Of a DNA stretch of 64,000 nucleotides, positions 26,641 through 36,002 are shown piece after piece. The stretch spans positions 1 to 64,000 of the forward strand of contig NZ_JAIVLR010000002.1 of the NCBI RefSeq assembly GCF_020524765.1, written 5' to 3'. A program made the position numbers and the translations under genes. This stretch comes from Qipengyuania gaetbuli (GTDB lineage Bacteria; Pseudomonadota; Alphaproteobacteria; Sphingomonadales; Sphingomonadaceae). The stretch's first letter is position 1, and every line of letters starts with the position of its first letter. A model generated the notes under the pieces. It saw only the letters and a list, made by a program, of their open reading frames with translations, was not told where the DNA came from and did no database searches.

Positions 26641-27720
26641 CTAGTCCATCCCCGCCGCTTGGGCGAATTCGTAGGCGCGGTCGACCAGCGGACCGACGCG
26701 TTCGCTCATCGCCTTGGCATGGGCGGAAGATGCCGTGCCGTCGATGACGCGCTTCTTGATGCCCTGCATGATGCCGGCGAGCCGGAAGAGGTTGTAGGCG
26801 AAGTACCAGTCCATCGGCGGCACCGGATAGCCGGTGCGCGCGACATAGCGGTCCACCGCCTCTTCCTGCGTGGGAATGCCGAGTTCGCCAAGGTCGAGCC
26901 CCAGCAGGCCCGCACGCCCGTCGGCCGGGTTGTGCCAGTTCAGCATGAGATAGCTGAAATCGGCGATTGGATCGCCGAGCGTCGAAAGCTCCCAGTCGAG
27001 CACGGCGAGGACGCGGTTGGCATCCTTTTCGAAGATCATGTTGTCGAGGCGGTAGTCGCCGTGGACCACGCTGCTCTCGTGCTGCGGCGGGATGGTCTGC
27101 GGCAGCCATTCGATCAGCCGCTCCATCTTTGCCATGTGCTCGGTTTCGGAGAGCTTGTACTGCTTGGACCAGCGGGCGATCTGGCGCGCGCAATAGTCGG
27201 TCGGCTTGCCATAGTCGCCGAGGCCGATTTCCTCCGGCTTCTGGAGGTGCAGGTCGGCCATGGTGTCGATCATGGCATTGTAGATTTCGCGCCGGTCCGA
27301 CGGGGCGACGCCCGGAAGCGATCCGTTCCACAGCGACCGTCCGTCGGCGAGGCCCATGACGAAGAACTTGGACCCCAGCACTTCGGGATCCTCGCACAGG
27401 CCGTAGGTCTTCGGCACGGGAAAGCCGGTCGGCCCGAGCGCGTGCATGGCCTTGTATTCGCGGTCCACGGCGTGCGCGCTCGGCAGCAGCTTGCCGAACG
27501 GCTGGCGCCTGAGGACATAGGAGCGTCCCGGGGTATCGATCCGGTAGGTCGGGTTCGATTGGCCGCCCTTGAACTTGGAATAGCTGATCGGCCCTTCGAA
27601 GTCGGACACGTTCGCCTCGAACCATGCGGTCAGCGCGTCGAGGTCGAGCCGGTCGCGTTCGGGCACCTCGATGGTGCCGACCATTTCCTTGTCGAAATCG
27701 ATTTCCGGACCCGTCGCCAT
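26641..27720 (-). CDS. APH-type kinase, ACAD10/11- or LvaA-like
   Basis: This 359-aa aminoglycoside-phosphotransferase-fold kinase has an N-lobe with [13 protein letters not shown] and SYVLRRQP (ATP Lys equivalent), a catalytic loop [13 protein letters not shown] (HGDxxxxN) and a metal Asp in [13 protein letters not shown]. The group joined to acyl-CoA dehydrogenases includes the N-domain of ACAD10/11 and LvaA, which phosphorylate 4-hydroxyacyl-CoA. This gene sits in one transcription unit with an ACAD11-like gene, separated by an alcohol dehydrogenase. It overlaps the ADH stop by ATGA. The substrate assignment is an inference. Confidence 0.85.
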   Translation of the reverse strand: MATGPEIDFDKEMVGTIEVPERDRLDLDALTAWFEANVSDFEGPISYSKFKGGQSNPTYRIDTPGRSYVLRRQPFGKLLPSAHAVDREYKAMHALGPTGFPVPKTYGLCEDPEVLGSKFFVMGLADGRSLWNGSLPGVAPSDRREIYNAMIDTMADLHLQKPEEIGLGDYGKPTDYCARQIARWSKQYKLSETEHMAKMERLIEWLPQTIPPQHESSVVHGDYRLDNMIFEKDANRVLAVLDWELSTLGDPIADFSYLMLNWHNPADGRAGLLGLDLGELGIPTQEEAVDRYVARTGYPVPPMDWYFAYNLFRLAGIMQGIKKRVIDGTASSAHAKAMSERVGPLVDRAYEFAQAAGMD

Positions 27721-28808
27721 CAGTCGAACACCACCACGCTGCGTGCCGAATGCCCGGCCTTCATCTTCTCGAAGCCCTCGTTGATCTTCTCGAGCGGGAT
27801 ACGCTCGGCGATGATCGTGTCGAGGTCGAGCAGGCCGCGCATGTAGAAATCGACGAGGCGCGGCAGGTCCACCGGGAAGTGGTTCATGCCCATGATCGCG
27901 CCCTGCAGCTTCTTGCCGGACAAAAGATCCATCGCGCCGAGGCCGACCTTGCAGTCCAGCGGCATCATGCCGAGGATCGTGGCCGTACCGCCGCGGCGCA
28001 GCAGCTTGACCGCGAGGTCGGCGGATGCCTGCCGCCCGACCGCCTCGATGGCGTGGTGCACGCCCCCGCCGGTGAGCTTCATCACCTGGTCGACCGCATC
28101 GACCGACATGGCGTCGAAGGCGTGGGTTGCGCCCAGGACCATGGCCAGTTCGCGCTTTTCCGCGATCGGGTCGAGCGCGATGACCTTGCCGGCGCCTGCG
28201 ATCTTGGCGGCATTGATGGCCGCGAGGCCCACGCCGCCGCAGCCGACCACGGCCACGGTTTCACCCGGCACGACCGAGCAGGCGTTGAAGATCGTGCCCG
28301 CTCCTGTCGTTACCGCGCAGCCGATCACGGCGGCACGGTCAAGCGGCATGTCCTTGTCGATCGCGACGCAGGCGTGCTCGTGGATCAGCATCTGCTCGCA
28401 GAAGGCGGACAGGTTGAGCATTTGCGCAACCGGGCCGCTGCCGTCGGCGCGCATGATGCGCGGGGCCTGGTCCTGTGCGCGGCGCGTGTCGGCACCCATG
28501 CACAGCGCCATGCGGCCCGTGACGCAGAATTCGCAGTGGCCGCAGAAGGCCGAAAGGCAGGAGACCACGTGGTCGCCCGGCTTCACGGTCTTCACCTCGC
28601 TGCCGACCGCCCGGACCACGCCTGCCGCCTCGTGCCCGGGGATCGCCGGGAGCGGGTGCGGATAGGAGCCTTCGATGAAGTGCAGGTCCGAATGGCACAG
28701 GCCGCAGGCCTTGGTGTCGATCAGCACCTCGTGCGGGCCGGGATCGGCGAGTTCCACCTCGCCGATCGTCAGACCGCCCACGGCTTCGAGGATTGCAGCC
28801 TTCGCCAT
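27720..28808 (-). CDS. Zinc alcohol dehydrogenase, class III-like
   Basis: The protein is 362 aa and belongs to the medium-chain NAD(P)-dependent dehydrogenases. Catalytic zinc ligands lie in KACGLCHSDLHF and IPGHEAAGVV. Four structural Cys are in SAFCGHCEFCVTGRMALC. The Rossmann motif is VAVVGCGGVGLAAI. It should oxidise an alcohol to the aldehyde or ketone. It overlaps the genes on both sides by ATGA, so it is tightly coupled to the ACAD upstream and the kinase downstream. Confidence 0.93.
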   Translation of the reverse strand: MAKAAILEAVGGLTIGEVELADPGPHEVLIDTKACGLCHSDLHFIEGSYPHPLPAIPGHEAAGVVRAVGSEVKTVKPGDHVVSCLSAFCGHCEFCVTGRMALCMGADTRRAQDQAPRIMRADGSGPVAQMLNLSAFCEQMLIHEHACVAIDKDMPLDRAAVIGCAVTTGAGTIFNACSVVPGETVAVVGCGGVGLAAINAAKIAGAGKVIALDPIAEKRELAMVLGATHAFDAMSVDAVDQVMKLTGGGVHHAIEAVGRQASADLAVKLLRRGGTATILGMMPLDCKVGLGAMDLLSGKKLQGAIMGMNHFPVDLPRLVDFYMRGLLDLDTIIAERIPLEKINEGFEKMKAGHSARSVVVFD

Positions 28809-30142
28809 CAGCGCGCCACTCCCATGTCGCCCGAGCTGAGGTTGTCATTGCCGGTGGTCGGAGCCTTGCCGTCGCGCAGGGCGTTGGCAGTGGGACCGGC
28901 CTTGGGCAGGTGCTTGGCGAACTCCATGCGCGCGATCGAGCGGGCGTGGACCTCGTCCGGACCGTCGGCCAAGCGCAGCGTGCGCTGGTGGGCATAGGCA
29001 TTGGCAAGGCCGTAATCGTCCGACACGCCGCCGCCGCCATGGGCCTGGATGGCATCGTCGATGATCTTCAGGGCCATGTTCGGCGCCTGCACCTTGATCA
29101 TGGCGATTTCCTGCTTGGCCGCCTTGTTGCCGACCTTGTCCATCATGTCGGCCGCCTTGAGGCAGAGCAGGCGGGTCATGTCGATATCGATACGGGCACG
29201 CGCCACGCGCTCTTCCCAGACCGAGTGTTTGTAGATCGGCTTGCCGAAGGCCTCGCGCTCCTGGAGGCGCTGGCACATCTTATGGAGCGCTTCCTCGGCG
29301 ACGCCGATGGTGCGCATGCAGTGGTGGATACGGCCCGGCCCGAGGCGGCCCTGCGCGATCTCGAAGCCGCGGCCTTCGCCCAGCAGCATGTTGGTGACAG
29401 GGACGCGCACGTCCTTCAGTTCCACTTCCATGTGGCCGTGCGGCGCATCGTCATAGCCGAACACCGGCAGATGGCGCAGGATGGTCACGCCCGGCGCATC
29501 CATCGGCATGAGGATCATCGACTGGGCGGCATGGCGGCCGGCCGAAAAATCGGTCTTGCCCATGACGATGGCGACCTTGCAGCGCGGATCGCCCACGCCC
29601 GACGACCACCACTTGCGGCCGTTGATGACATATTCGTCGCCGTCACGCTCGATCCGGCATTCGATGTTGGTCGCATCGGACGAAGCGGTGAAGGGTTCGG
29701 TCATGAGGAAGGCCGAACGGATTTCGCCGTTCATCAGCGGGGTCAGCCACTGCTCCTTCTGCTCGCGCGTACCATAGCGGTGGAACACTTCCATGTTGCC
29801 CGTGTCGGGGGCGGAACAGTTGAACACTTCGGAGGCGAAACCGATGCGGCCCATTTCCTCGGCGCAGAGTGCATATTCGAGGTTGGTGAGGCCGGGGCCT
29901 TCGAATTCGAACGTGTCGTCGACATGATGGTGGCTGTCGTTCCGCGGCGGCATGAACAGGTTCCAGATGCCTTCGGCCTTGGCCTTGGCCTTGAGGTCCT
30001 CGACCACCTGGATGACCTTCCAGCGCTCGCCCTCGGCATCCTGCGCCTTGTAGGTCGCGACGGCGGGGCGGACATTGGCTTCGATGAAGTTCCTTACCCG
30101 GTCGCGCCAGTAGGTTTGCCTTTCGGTGGGTTCGAAATCCAT
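28808..30142 (-). CDS. ACAD11-like acyl-CoA dehydrogenase
   Basis: This flavoprotein has 444 aa. Characteristic blocks are [38 protein letters not shown] (FAD region), [16 protein letters not shown], and the C-terminal [14 protein letters not shown]. The [10 protein letters not shown] and SSDATNIEC phrases recall the C-terminal domain of ACAD10/11. In that group and in LvaC the reaction is removal of a 4-phosphate from acyl-CoA rather than plain desaturation. The start at 30142 has GAGAGGA in front. It heads the ATGA-coupled ACAD-ADH-kinase unit. Confidence 0.92.
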   Translation of the reverse strand: MDFEPTERQTYWRDRVRNFIEANVRPAVATYKAQDAEGERWKVIQVVEDLKAKAKAEGIWNLFMPPRNDSHHHVDDTFEFEGPGLTNLEYALCAEEMGRIGFASEVFNCSAPDTGNMEVFHRYGTREQKEQWLTPLMNGEIRSAFLMTEPFTASSDATNIECRIERDGDEYVINGRKWWSSGVGDPRCKVAIVMGKTDFSAGRHAAQSMILMPMDAPGVTILRHLPVFGYDDAPHGHMEVELKDVRVPVTNMLLGEGRGFEIAQGRLGPGRIHHCMRTIGVAEEALHKMCQRLQEREAFGKPIYKHSVWEERVARARIDIDMTRLLCLKAADMMDKVGNKAAKQEIAMIKVQAPNMALKIIDDAIQAHGGGGVSDDYGLANAYAHQRTLRLADGPDEVHARSIARMEFAKHLPKAGPTANALRDGKAPTTGNDNLSSGDMGVAR

Positions 30143-30216
30143 CGTGTAATCCTCTCTTCGAAAAATCCGTTGCGTGATGAAACTGGCAGAGCTTTTCAGC
30201 CTCGCCAAGGGGGAAA

Positions 30217-31653
30217 TCAGGGTACCATGGTGCCGCCGTCGATATCGCCGCGTGCGGCAAGGTCGAGCGCGCGCACGCGCGCCTCGTGTTCCTCGCGCCC
30301 GATCGGGAAGCGGCCGAGCCAGTAGGCCGCGAACAGGGCGAGGACGACGGTCGCGCCGCCGTAATACAGGATGATGTGCTCCAGCACCTCGGCAGGCACG
30401 CTGCCCTGCCTGGCTTCCGATGCGAGGCCCGCTGCAGCGACGATCTGGCCGGTCAGGAAAATGCCGACGCCGGTGGCGCATTTCTGGACAAACCAGTTGC
30501 CCGCATAGAACGCACCTTCGGCCCTGCGGCCCTGCCGTTCCTCGAACGCCTCTACGATTTCGGCGATCATCGAGGTGGCCGAGATCATGGTGACGACGCC
30601 CAGCATGTTGGCGAAAAACAGGAACAGATAGAACAGGGCGGTCGAGGCGGTACCGCCCGGCTGCGGCCAGGCACCGGCAAGGAACAGGGCGTAGGGCGTA
30701 AGGCCCACGACCATGGCGGCAATCGCGCTCCACGCGGCGCTCTTGGGCTTGCCGTAACGGCGGTGCAGCGGCCCGACGACGAAGAACATGACGATGACCG
30801 AGAAGAACAGCACGATCGGGTAGAGCTTCAGCGCCAGCCCGTTGAACTGCCACACGAACAGATTGACGTAGTTCGAGATCGAGAAGGTCATGCCCTGGCT
30901 GACATAGGCCGCCAGCGCGCCGAGGCCCCAGATGAGGAAGGCGCGTTCGGAAAACGCCTCGATGATCTCGCCGAAAATGCCGCGGAAGGTGAGCGGGGTG
31001 GGTTTGACCTCGGGCAGGTGCGCGACGAGTTGGTGCTGCCCCCAGGCCGATCCGACGACGGAAATGACGATCAGTGCCGCGCCGAATATGCCGTAAATCA
31101 TGTAGCCGTCACGCTGCAGCAGCGCTTCGGGCGTCGGCATGAAGACGTAATAGGCCATCACCATCATCAGCAGCCCGCCGGTCCAGCCCGACAGGAAGCG
31201 GTAGCGGAACAGCGTCGTGCGGTCGTCGTAATCGGAGGTGATTTCGGGGACGAGGCTGACCGACGGCACCTCGCAGGCCGACAGGAGGATGCGCACCACC
31301 ACGGCGATGCCGAACAGGCCCCACCAGCTGGGCGCTTCGCCCGTCGGCGGGGACCACAGCATGATCCAGACGATCGCCAGCGGGATCGGCGCGGCGTAAA
31401 GCCAAGGGAGGCGGCGGCCCCAGCGGGTGTAGGTCCGGTCCGACAGCGCGCCGAGCACCGGGTCGACCACTGCATCGACCAGCAGCGCCAGCACCAGCGC
31501 AAGGCTGACCATCCCGGCATCCATGCCGAGGACCTGGTTGTAATAGAGCAGCAGGAAGAAGCTGAAGCCCGAATCCTTCACCCCGAAGGCGACCGATCCG
31601 AAGCCGTGGATCAGCTTGAGCCGCTGGGGCAGGGGGCCGGTTACGAATGGCAT
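30217..31653 (-). CDS. MFS/GPH-type sugar or acid:cation symporter
   Basis: The protein is 478 aa with twelve predicted spans. The glycoside-pentoside-hexuronide family is suggested by [41 protein letters not shown] and the second-half [17 protein letters not shown]. It imports a substrate with Na+ or H+; the substrate may be that of the neighbouring catabolic genes. The start overlaps the stop of the SDR gene upstream (ATGA), and 74 bp separate it from the ACAD gene downstream. Confidence 0.88.
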   Translation of the reverse strand: MPFVTGPLPQRLKLIHGFGSVAFGVKDSGFSFFLLLYYNQVLGMDAGMVSLALVLALLVDAVVDPVLGALSDRTYTRWGRRLPWLYAAPIPLAIVWIMLWSPPTGEAPSWWGLFGIAVVVRILLSACEVPSVSLVPEITSDYDDRTTLFRYRFLSGWTGGLLMMVMAYYVFMPTPEALLQRDGYMIYGIFGAALIVISVVGSAWGQHQLVAHLPEVKPTPLTFRGIFGEIIEAFSERAFLIWGLGALAAYVSQGMTFSISNYVNLFVWQFNGLALKLYPIVLFFSVIVMFFVVGPLHRRYGKPKSAAWSAIAAMVVGLTPYALFLAGAWPQPGGTASTALFYLFLFFANMLGVVTMISATSMIAEIVEAFEERQGRRAEGAFYAGNWFVQKCATGVGIFLTGQIVAAAGLASEARQGSVPAEVLEHIILYYGGATVVLALFAAYWLGRFPIGREEHEARVRALDLAARGDIDGGTMVP

Positions 31654-32516
31654 CAGGCGTTTGCTTGCGCCTGTTCCGCCATCGCTTCGAGTGCAGCGAA
31701 GAGGCCGGGCTCTTCGGGATCCCAGCTATGCCGCGGGCCCAGCGTGATGCCGCCATCGACGATCATCGATGCGCCGGTCATGAAACCGGCCGCATCGCTC
31801 GCCATGAAGGCGACCGCCTCAGCGATATCGCGAGGCTGGCCGCCGCGCGCGACCGGCTGGGCGTTGGACGACATCTGCGCGATCGCCGCATTGGCCTGCC
31901 GCCGCAAATCGCCTTCGATCCCCAGCGTTGCCGTGAAGATATTGGTGTTGATGAAGCCGGGCTGCACCGCGTTCACGCGGATACCATGCTGGGCAAGATC
32001 GGTGGCCGCGCACTTGGTGAGGTGCAGCACGCCCGCCTTGGCGACGGCATAGGCGGTCGGCGAATAGCCCGGGCCCACGGCTGCCACGCTCGACACGTTG
32101 ACGATGCTGGCGCCCTTGCGGCCCTTCATGTGCGGGACGGCATAGCGGATGCCGAAGGCGACCGAGCGCAGGAGGAGGTGGAAGGTCCAGTCCCACTCGT
32201 CGGGCTCGATCTCGTCGATGGCTGCACGCGCGCCGCCCGCGCCGGCATTGTTGAACACGACATCGATGCCGCCGGTCTCTGCCGCGGCGCCGTCCATCAG
32301 CGCCTTGATCGATGCCGGGTCGCACACGTCGCAGTGCCGGTAACGCACATCGCCGCCTGTCGCAGCCTCCAGAGCGCGGCCACCTTCATCGTCGATATCG
32401 CTGGCGAAAACGGTCGCGCCCTCGCTTGCGAAAAGGCGCGTCGCTTCGGCGCCGATGCCCGATGCGGCACCGGTAATGATGACGGTCCGGCCCGAGAATC
32501 GGTTGGTGTCGGCCAT
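31653..32516 (-). CDS. SDR-family oxidoreductase
   Basis: The protein is 287 aa and a classical short-chain dehydrogenase/reductase. The cofactor motif is TGAASGIGAEATRLF; the Asp-containing strand VFASDIDDEGG suggests NAD(H). NNAGAGGARA, the catalytic Ser in NVSSVAAVG, and YAVAKAG (Tyr-x3-Lys) are present. The C-terminal MIVDGGITLG closes the fold. It is the first gene of the minus-strand unit SDR-MFS-ACAD-ADH-kinase, so it likely acts on a hydroxy or keto intermediate of that pathway. Confidence 0.93.
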   Translation of the reverse strand: MADTNRFSGRTVIITGAASGIGAEATRLFASEGATVFASDIDDEGGRALEAATGGDVRYRHCDVCDPASIKALMDGAAAETGGIDVVFNNAGAGGARAAIDEIEPDEWDWTFHLLLRSVAFGIRYAVPHMKGRKGASIVNVSSVAAVGPGYSPTAYAVAKAGVLHLTKCAATDLAQHGIRVNAVQPGFINTNIFTATLGIEGDLRRQANAAIAQMSSNAQPVARGGQPRDIAEAVAFMASDAAGFMTGASMIVDGGITLGPRHSWDPEEPGLFAALEAMAEQAQANA

Positions 32517-32696
32517 GCTTTCTCTCCCTCGAATCCGAGGCTTTCAGCTTAGGCGCACGGCACCTGCCGTCAACGTAATCCGCCTGACGCTACGGCATGG
32601 CGCTCCGCCGCGATGGGCCTTGCGGCGCGAGGCCGAATCACCCTAACGTAAACGTCAAGTCGCAAGACCCGAGAGATTGAAGAGAGGAGCCCCCCG

Positions 32697-33878
32697 ATGT
32701 CCGATCCGGATGCATTCCGCGCCGACGTGCGCGCATGGCTGGAAGCCAATTGCCCCCCCGAAATGCGCGAGCCCGTCCGGGACGAGGCCGACGTCTACTG
32801 GGGCGGCCGCAACGCCACCTTCAAGAACGATGCGCAGAAGGCATGGTTCGAGGCCTGCCGCGACAAGGGCTACACCGTTCCCGAATGGCCCAAGGCCTAT
32901 GGCGGTGCCGGACTGACGCCGGCCGAAGGCAAGATCCTGCGCCAGGAAATGTCGCGCATCGGCGCGCGCCCCCCGCTCTCGAGCTTCGGCATCTGGATGC
33001 TCGGCCCGGCGCTGCTCCACTTCGGCACCGAAGGCCAGAAGCAGCGCTTCCTCAATGAAATCGCCGCGGGCAAGATCCGCTGGTGCCAGGGCTATTCGGA
33101 ACCGGGTAGCGGCTCCGACCTCGTGTCGATGCAGACCTTCGGCGAAGACAAGGGCGACCACTGGGTCGTCAATGGCCAGAAGATCTGGACCTCCTATGCA
33201 GATGAAGCCGACTGGATCTTCTGCCTCGTCCGCACGGACAAGGAGAACAAGTACCAGGGCATCACCTTCATGCTGTTCGACATGGCGAGCGAAGGCGTCT
33301 CGACCAAGCCGATCAAGCTGATTTCGGGCAACAGCCCGTTCTGCGAAACCTTCATGGACGATGTGAAGGTGCCCAAGTCCTATGGCGAGGACATCCCCGG
33401 CTATGTCGGCCAGATCAATCGCGGCTGGGACGTGGCGAAGTACCTGCTCGGCCACGAGCGCGAGATGATCTCGGGCGCCGGCGGCGGCGATCGCACCAGC
33501 GCCATCGGCGCGGCGATGAAGCGCATGGCGGGCGAACTCGACCCCGTGCTGCGCGCGCAGATCGCCATGTTCGACGTCGATGCGCTGGCCTACAGCGCGA
33601 TGGGCGAGAAGTTCCTCGACGAAATGAAGTCGGGCAAGGGGCATCCCGCCCAGCCGAACATGATGAAATACGTCGGCACCGAGCTGAACAAGCAGCGCCA
33701 CGAACTCATGATGTCGGTCGGCGGCAGCCGCGCTCTGGAATGGGAGAGCGAGGACACCGGCGGCGGCAAACCGTCGCGCAACTGGCTTCGCACGAAGGCC
33801 AATTCGATCGAGGGCGGCACGAGCGAAGTCATGCTCAACGTCATCTCGAAGCGTATCCTCGACCTGCCGGGAGCCTGA
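32697..33878 (+). CDS. Acyl-CoA dehydrogenase, subunit A of a pair
   Basis: The protein is 393 aa. Blocks are YTVPEWPKAYGGAGLTPAEG, WCQGYSEPGSGSDLVSMQT (FAD/substrate region), VVNGQKIWTSYADEADWIF and the C-terminal SIEGGTSEVMLNVISKRIL. Length and motifs match the subunits of heteromeric alpha2beta2 acyl-CoA dehydrogenases of steroid side-chain breakdown. The second subunit follows 3 bp later. The substrate cannot be read from the sequence. Confidence 0.93.
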   Translation: MSDPDAFRADVRAWLEANCPPEMREPVRDEADVYWGGRNATFKNDAQKAWFEACRDKGYTVPEWPKAYGGAGLTPAEGKILRQEMSRIGARPPLSSFGIWMLGPALLHFGTEGQKQRFLNEIAAGKIRWCQGYSEPGSGSDLVSMQTFGEDKGDHWVVNGQKIWTSYADEADWIFCLVRTDKENKYQGITFMLFDMASEGVSTKPIKLISGNSPFCETFMDDVKVPKSYGEDIPGYVGQINRGWDVAKYLLGHEREMISGAGGGDRTSAIGAAMKRMAGELDPVLRAQIAMFDVDALAYSAMGEKFLDEMKSGKGHPAQPNMMKYVGTELNKQRHELMMSVGGSRALEWESEDTGGGKPSRNWLRTKANSIEGGTSEVMLNVISKRILDLPGA

Positions 33879-33881
33879 TCC

Positions 33882-35021
33882 ATGCCTCTTTATCATGACG
33901 ACGACCAGGCGATGCTGGCCGAAACCGCCAGCCAGTTCATGGCCGAGGAAGGTGCCATCGCCAAGCAGCTGCGGCACTGGCGCGACCGCAATTGCAAGGA
34001 CGGCTTCGGCCACGGCCTGTGGAAGCAGTTCGCCGAAATGGGATTCACCGGAATGCTCGTCAGCGAGGATGACGGCGGCCTCGGCATGGGCAGCTACGAA
34101 GCGGGCATCGTGCTCGAGGAAATCGGGCGCAACCTGACGCCTTCGCCCTTCCTCGCCAGCTCGGTGCTGGCAGCGACTGCGCTCAAGCACGCCGACGATG
34201 CCGCTCGCCAGCGCTGGTTGCCGGGCCTCGTGTCGGGCGACCTCGTCTATTCGGTCGCGATCGACGAAGGTGCCAAGCACCGTCCCGAACGCATCAAGAC
34301 CCGCGCCGAGAAATCGGGCAACGGCTTCCGCCTGACCGGCCAGAAGGACTTCGTCCTCCACGGTGCCAGCGCGGACATGCTGGTGGTCGCCGCGCGCACG
34401 TCTGGCGCCGATGAGGATGCGGACGGCATCACCCTGTTCGCCGTGCCCAAGGATGCAGCCAACATGAGCCACGACGCGGTTCGCCTCGTCGACAGCTCGA
34501 TGGCCTCGCACACCAAGTTCGAAGGCGTGGAGCTCGACGGCGATGCCGTGATCGGCGAAGTCGACGGCGGGCGCGAAGTGCTCAATGCCATGCTGACCGC
34601 CGGCCGTATCGGCGCTGCCGCAGAAGGCGTGGGCGTTGCCCGCGGTGCGATGGACATGACCGTCGACTACCTCAAGCAGCGCAAGCAGTTCGGTAAGCTG
34701 ATCGGCGAATTCCAGGCGCTGCAGCACCGTGCCGCGCATCTCTATTCCGAAGTCGAGATCGCCCGCGCGGTCACCATGAAGGCAGCCCAGCTGCTCGACG
34801 GGGGCAGCGAGAAGGCCGACCTCATGGCCTCGGTCGCCAAGGCCAAGGTCGCCAAGGCCGCAGGGCTTGCGGTGCGTGAAGGCGTGCAGATGCACGGCGG
34901 CATCGGCATGACCGACGAATACGACATCGGCCTCTACATGAAGCGCGACCGTGCGCTGCAGGAATTCCTCGGCGACATGTATTACCACGCGAGCCGCGTG
35001 GCGGACATGAGCGGCTACTGA
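33882..35021 (+). CDS. Acyl-CoA dehydrogenase, subunit B of a pair
   Basis: The protein is 379 aa. An N-terminal helical domain (QAMLAETASQFMAEEG) is followed by FTGMLVSEDDGGLGMGSYEA, a middle beta domain (GFRLTGQKDFVLHGASADML) and the C-terminal AVREGVQMHGGIGMTDEYDIG. The usual E-P-x-x-G-S-D region is replaced by AIDEGAKHRP, so FAD or substrate contacts probably depend on subunit A. That fits a heteromer. It starts 3 bp after its partner and lies 14 bp before the SDR gene. Confidence 0.92.
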   Translation: MPLYHDDDQAMLAETASQFMAEEGAIAKQLRHWRDRNCKDGFGHGLWKQFAEMGFTGMLVSEDDGGLGMGSYEAGIVLEEIGRNLTPSPFLASSVLAATALKHADDAARQRWLPGLVSGDLVYSVAIDEGAKHRPERIKTRAEKSGNGFRLTGQKDFVLHGASADMLVVAARTSGADEDADGITLFAVPKDAANMSHDAVRLVDSSMASHTKFEGVELDGDAVIGEVDGGREVLNAMLTAGRIGAAAEGVGVARGAMDMTVDYLKQRKQFGKLIGEFQALQHRAAHLYSEVEIARAVTMKAAQLLDGGSEKADLMASVAKAKVAKAAGLAVREGVQMHGGIGMTDEYDIGLYMKRDRALQEFLGDMYYHASRVADMSGY

Positions 35022-35035
35022 GCGGGAGAGACGAC

Positions 35036-35842
35036 ATGACACTGGAAGATATGTTCAGCCTCAAGGGCCGTAACGCCCTCGTCACCGGCGGCAGCCGCGG
35101 CATCGGCCGGATGATCGTGGAAGGCTTCCTCGCCGCCGGCGCAGAGCGGGTCTACATCACCGCGCGAAAGGGCGGCGAACTGCACGAGACGGCCGCGGAA
35201 CTGGGCGACAGGGTCGTGCCGATCCAGGGCGACATCTCGACGCTCGAAGGGATCGACGAACTGGTGGCCGAGATTTCCTCGCGCGAGGACCATCTCGACA
35301 TTCTCGTCAACAATGCGGGCGCGGCATGGGGCGCGGACTACCTCGACTTCCCCGAGGAAGGCTGGGACAAGGTCATGGACCTCAACGTCAAGACGCCCTT
35401 CTTCCTCACGCAGAGGCTGCACGGTCTGCTGACCGCCAATGCCAGCCAGGCAAAGCCGGGCAAGGTGATCAACATCGCCAGCATCGACGGCCTGCGCATC
35501 AATCCGTGGGAGACCTATTCCTACCAGGCCTCGAAGGCGGCGCTGATTCACCTGACGCGGCGCATGGCGGCGCGGCTGGTCAAGGACCACGTCTACGTCA
35601 CCGGCATCGCGCCGGGCGCCTTCCCGTCGAACATGAACAAGGTCGCGCGCGACATGGCGGATGAAAGCGCCAAGGGCATCCCGAACAAGCGCGTGGGCGA
35701 CAAGTTCGACATGGGCGGCAGCGCGGTCTACCTCGCCAGCCGCGCAGGCGACTACACGGTCGGGGAGACCATCGCGGTCGACGGCGGCATCGTGAACGCC
35801 CACCTGCCGACCCACTTCGCCGACCCGGCAGGCGGCCGGTAG
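35036..35842 (+). CDS. SDR-family oxidoreductase
   Basis: The protein is 268 aa with the cofactor motif TGGSRGIGRMIVEGF; the following RVYITARKGGE (Arg after the second strand) suggests NADP(H). NNAGAAWGAD, the catalytic Ser in NIASIDGLRI, and YSYQASKAAL are present. It resembles gluconate-5-dehydrogenase-like and sterol/lipid SDRs. It is co-oriented with the ACAD pair 14 bp upstream and ends in a strong terminator, so the three form one unit. Confidence 0.92.
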   Translation: MTLEDMFSLKGRNALVTGGSRGIGRMIVEGFLAAGAERVYITARKGGELHETAAELGDRVVPIQGDISTLEGIDELVAEISSREDHLDILVNNAGAAWGADYLDFPEEGWDKVMDLNVKTPFFLTQRLHGLLTANASQAKPGKVINIASIDGLRINPWETYSYQASKAALIHLTRRMAARLVKDHVYVTGIAPGAFPSNMNKVARDMADESAKGIPNKRVGDKFDMGGSAVYLASRAGDYTVGETIAVDGGIVNAHLPTHFADPAGGR

Positions 35843-35883
35843 GCGACATCAAGACCAGGCTCGGGCCCAGGCCCGGCTACGAG

Positions 35884-35913
35884 AAAGCCCCGCTGCAGTG
35901 CGGGGCTTTTTTG
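35884..35913 (+). terminator. Rho-independent terminator after ACAD-ACAD-SDR unit
   Basis: GCCCCGC (35887-35893) and GCGGGGC (35900-35906) form the stem, followed by six T. The AAA before it gives partial function on the other strand for the convergent hydrolase gene. Confidence 0.92.
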
Positions 35914-36002
35914 TTTCGGCTCCGGTGAGGCGAAGGACCTGTAACGGGTTGCGGTGGACACAAAGCGAGAGGGGGCCGATCATCGCCGACCCCCTCCATC
36001 CT

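Noticed and set aside
28793-32552. Long plus-strand frames opposite the ACAD, MFS and SDR genes
   Set aside because: They mirror genes with clear catalytic motifs and are His/Arg/Asp/Gly-rich, typical of shadow frames.
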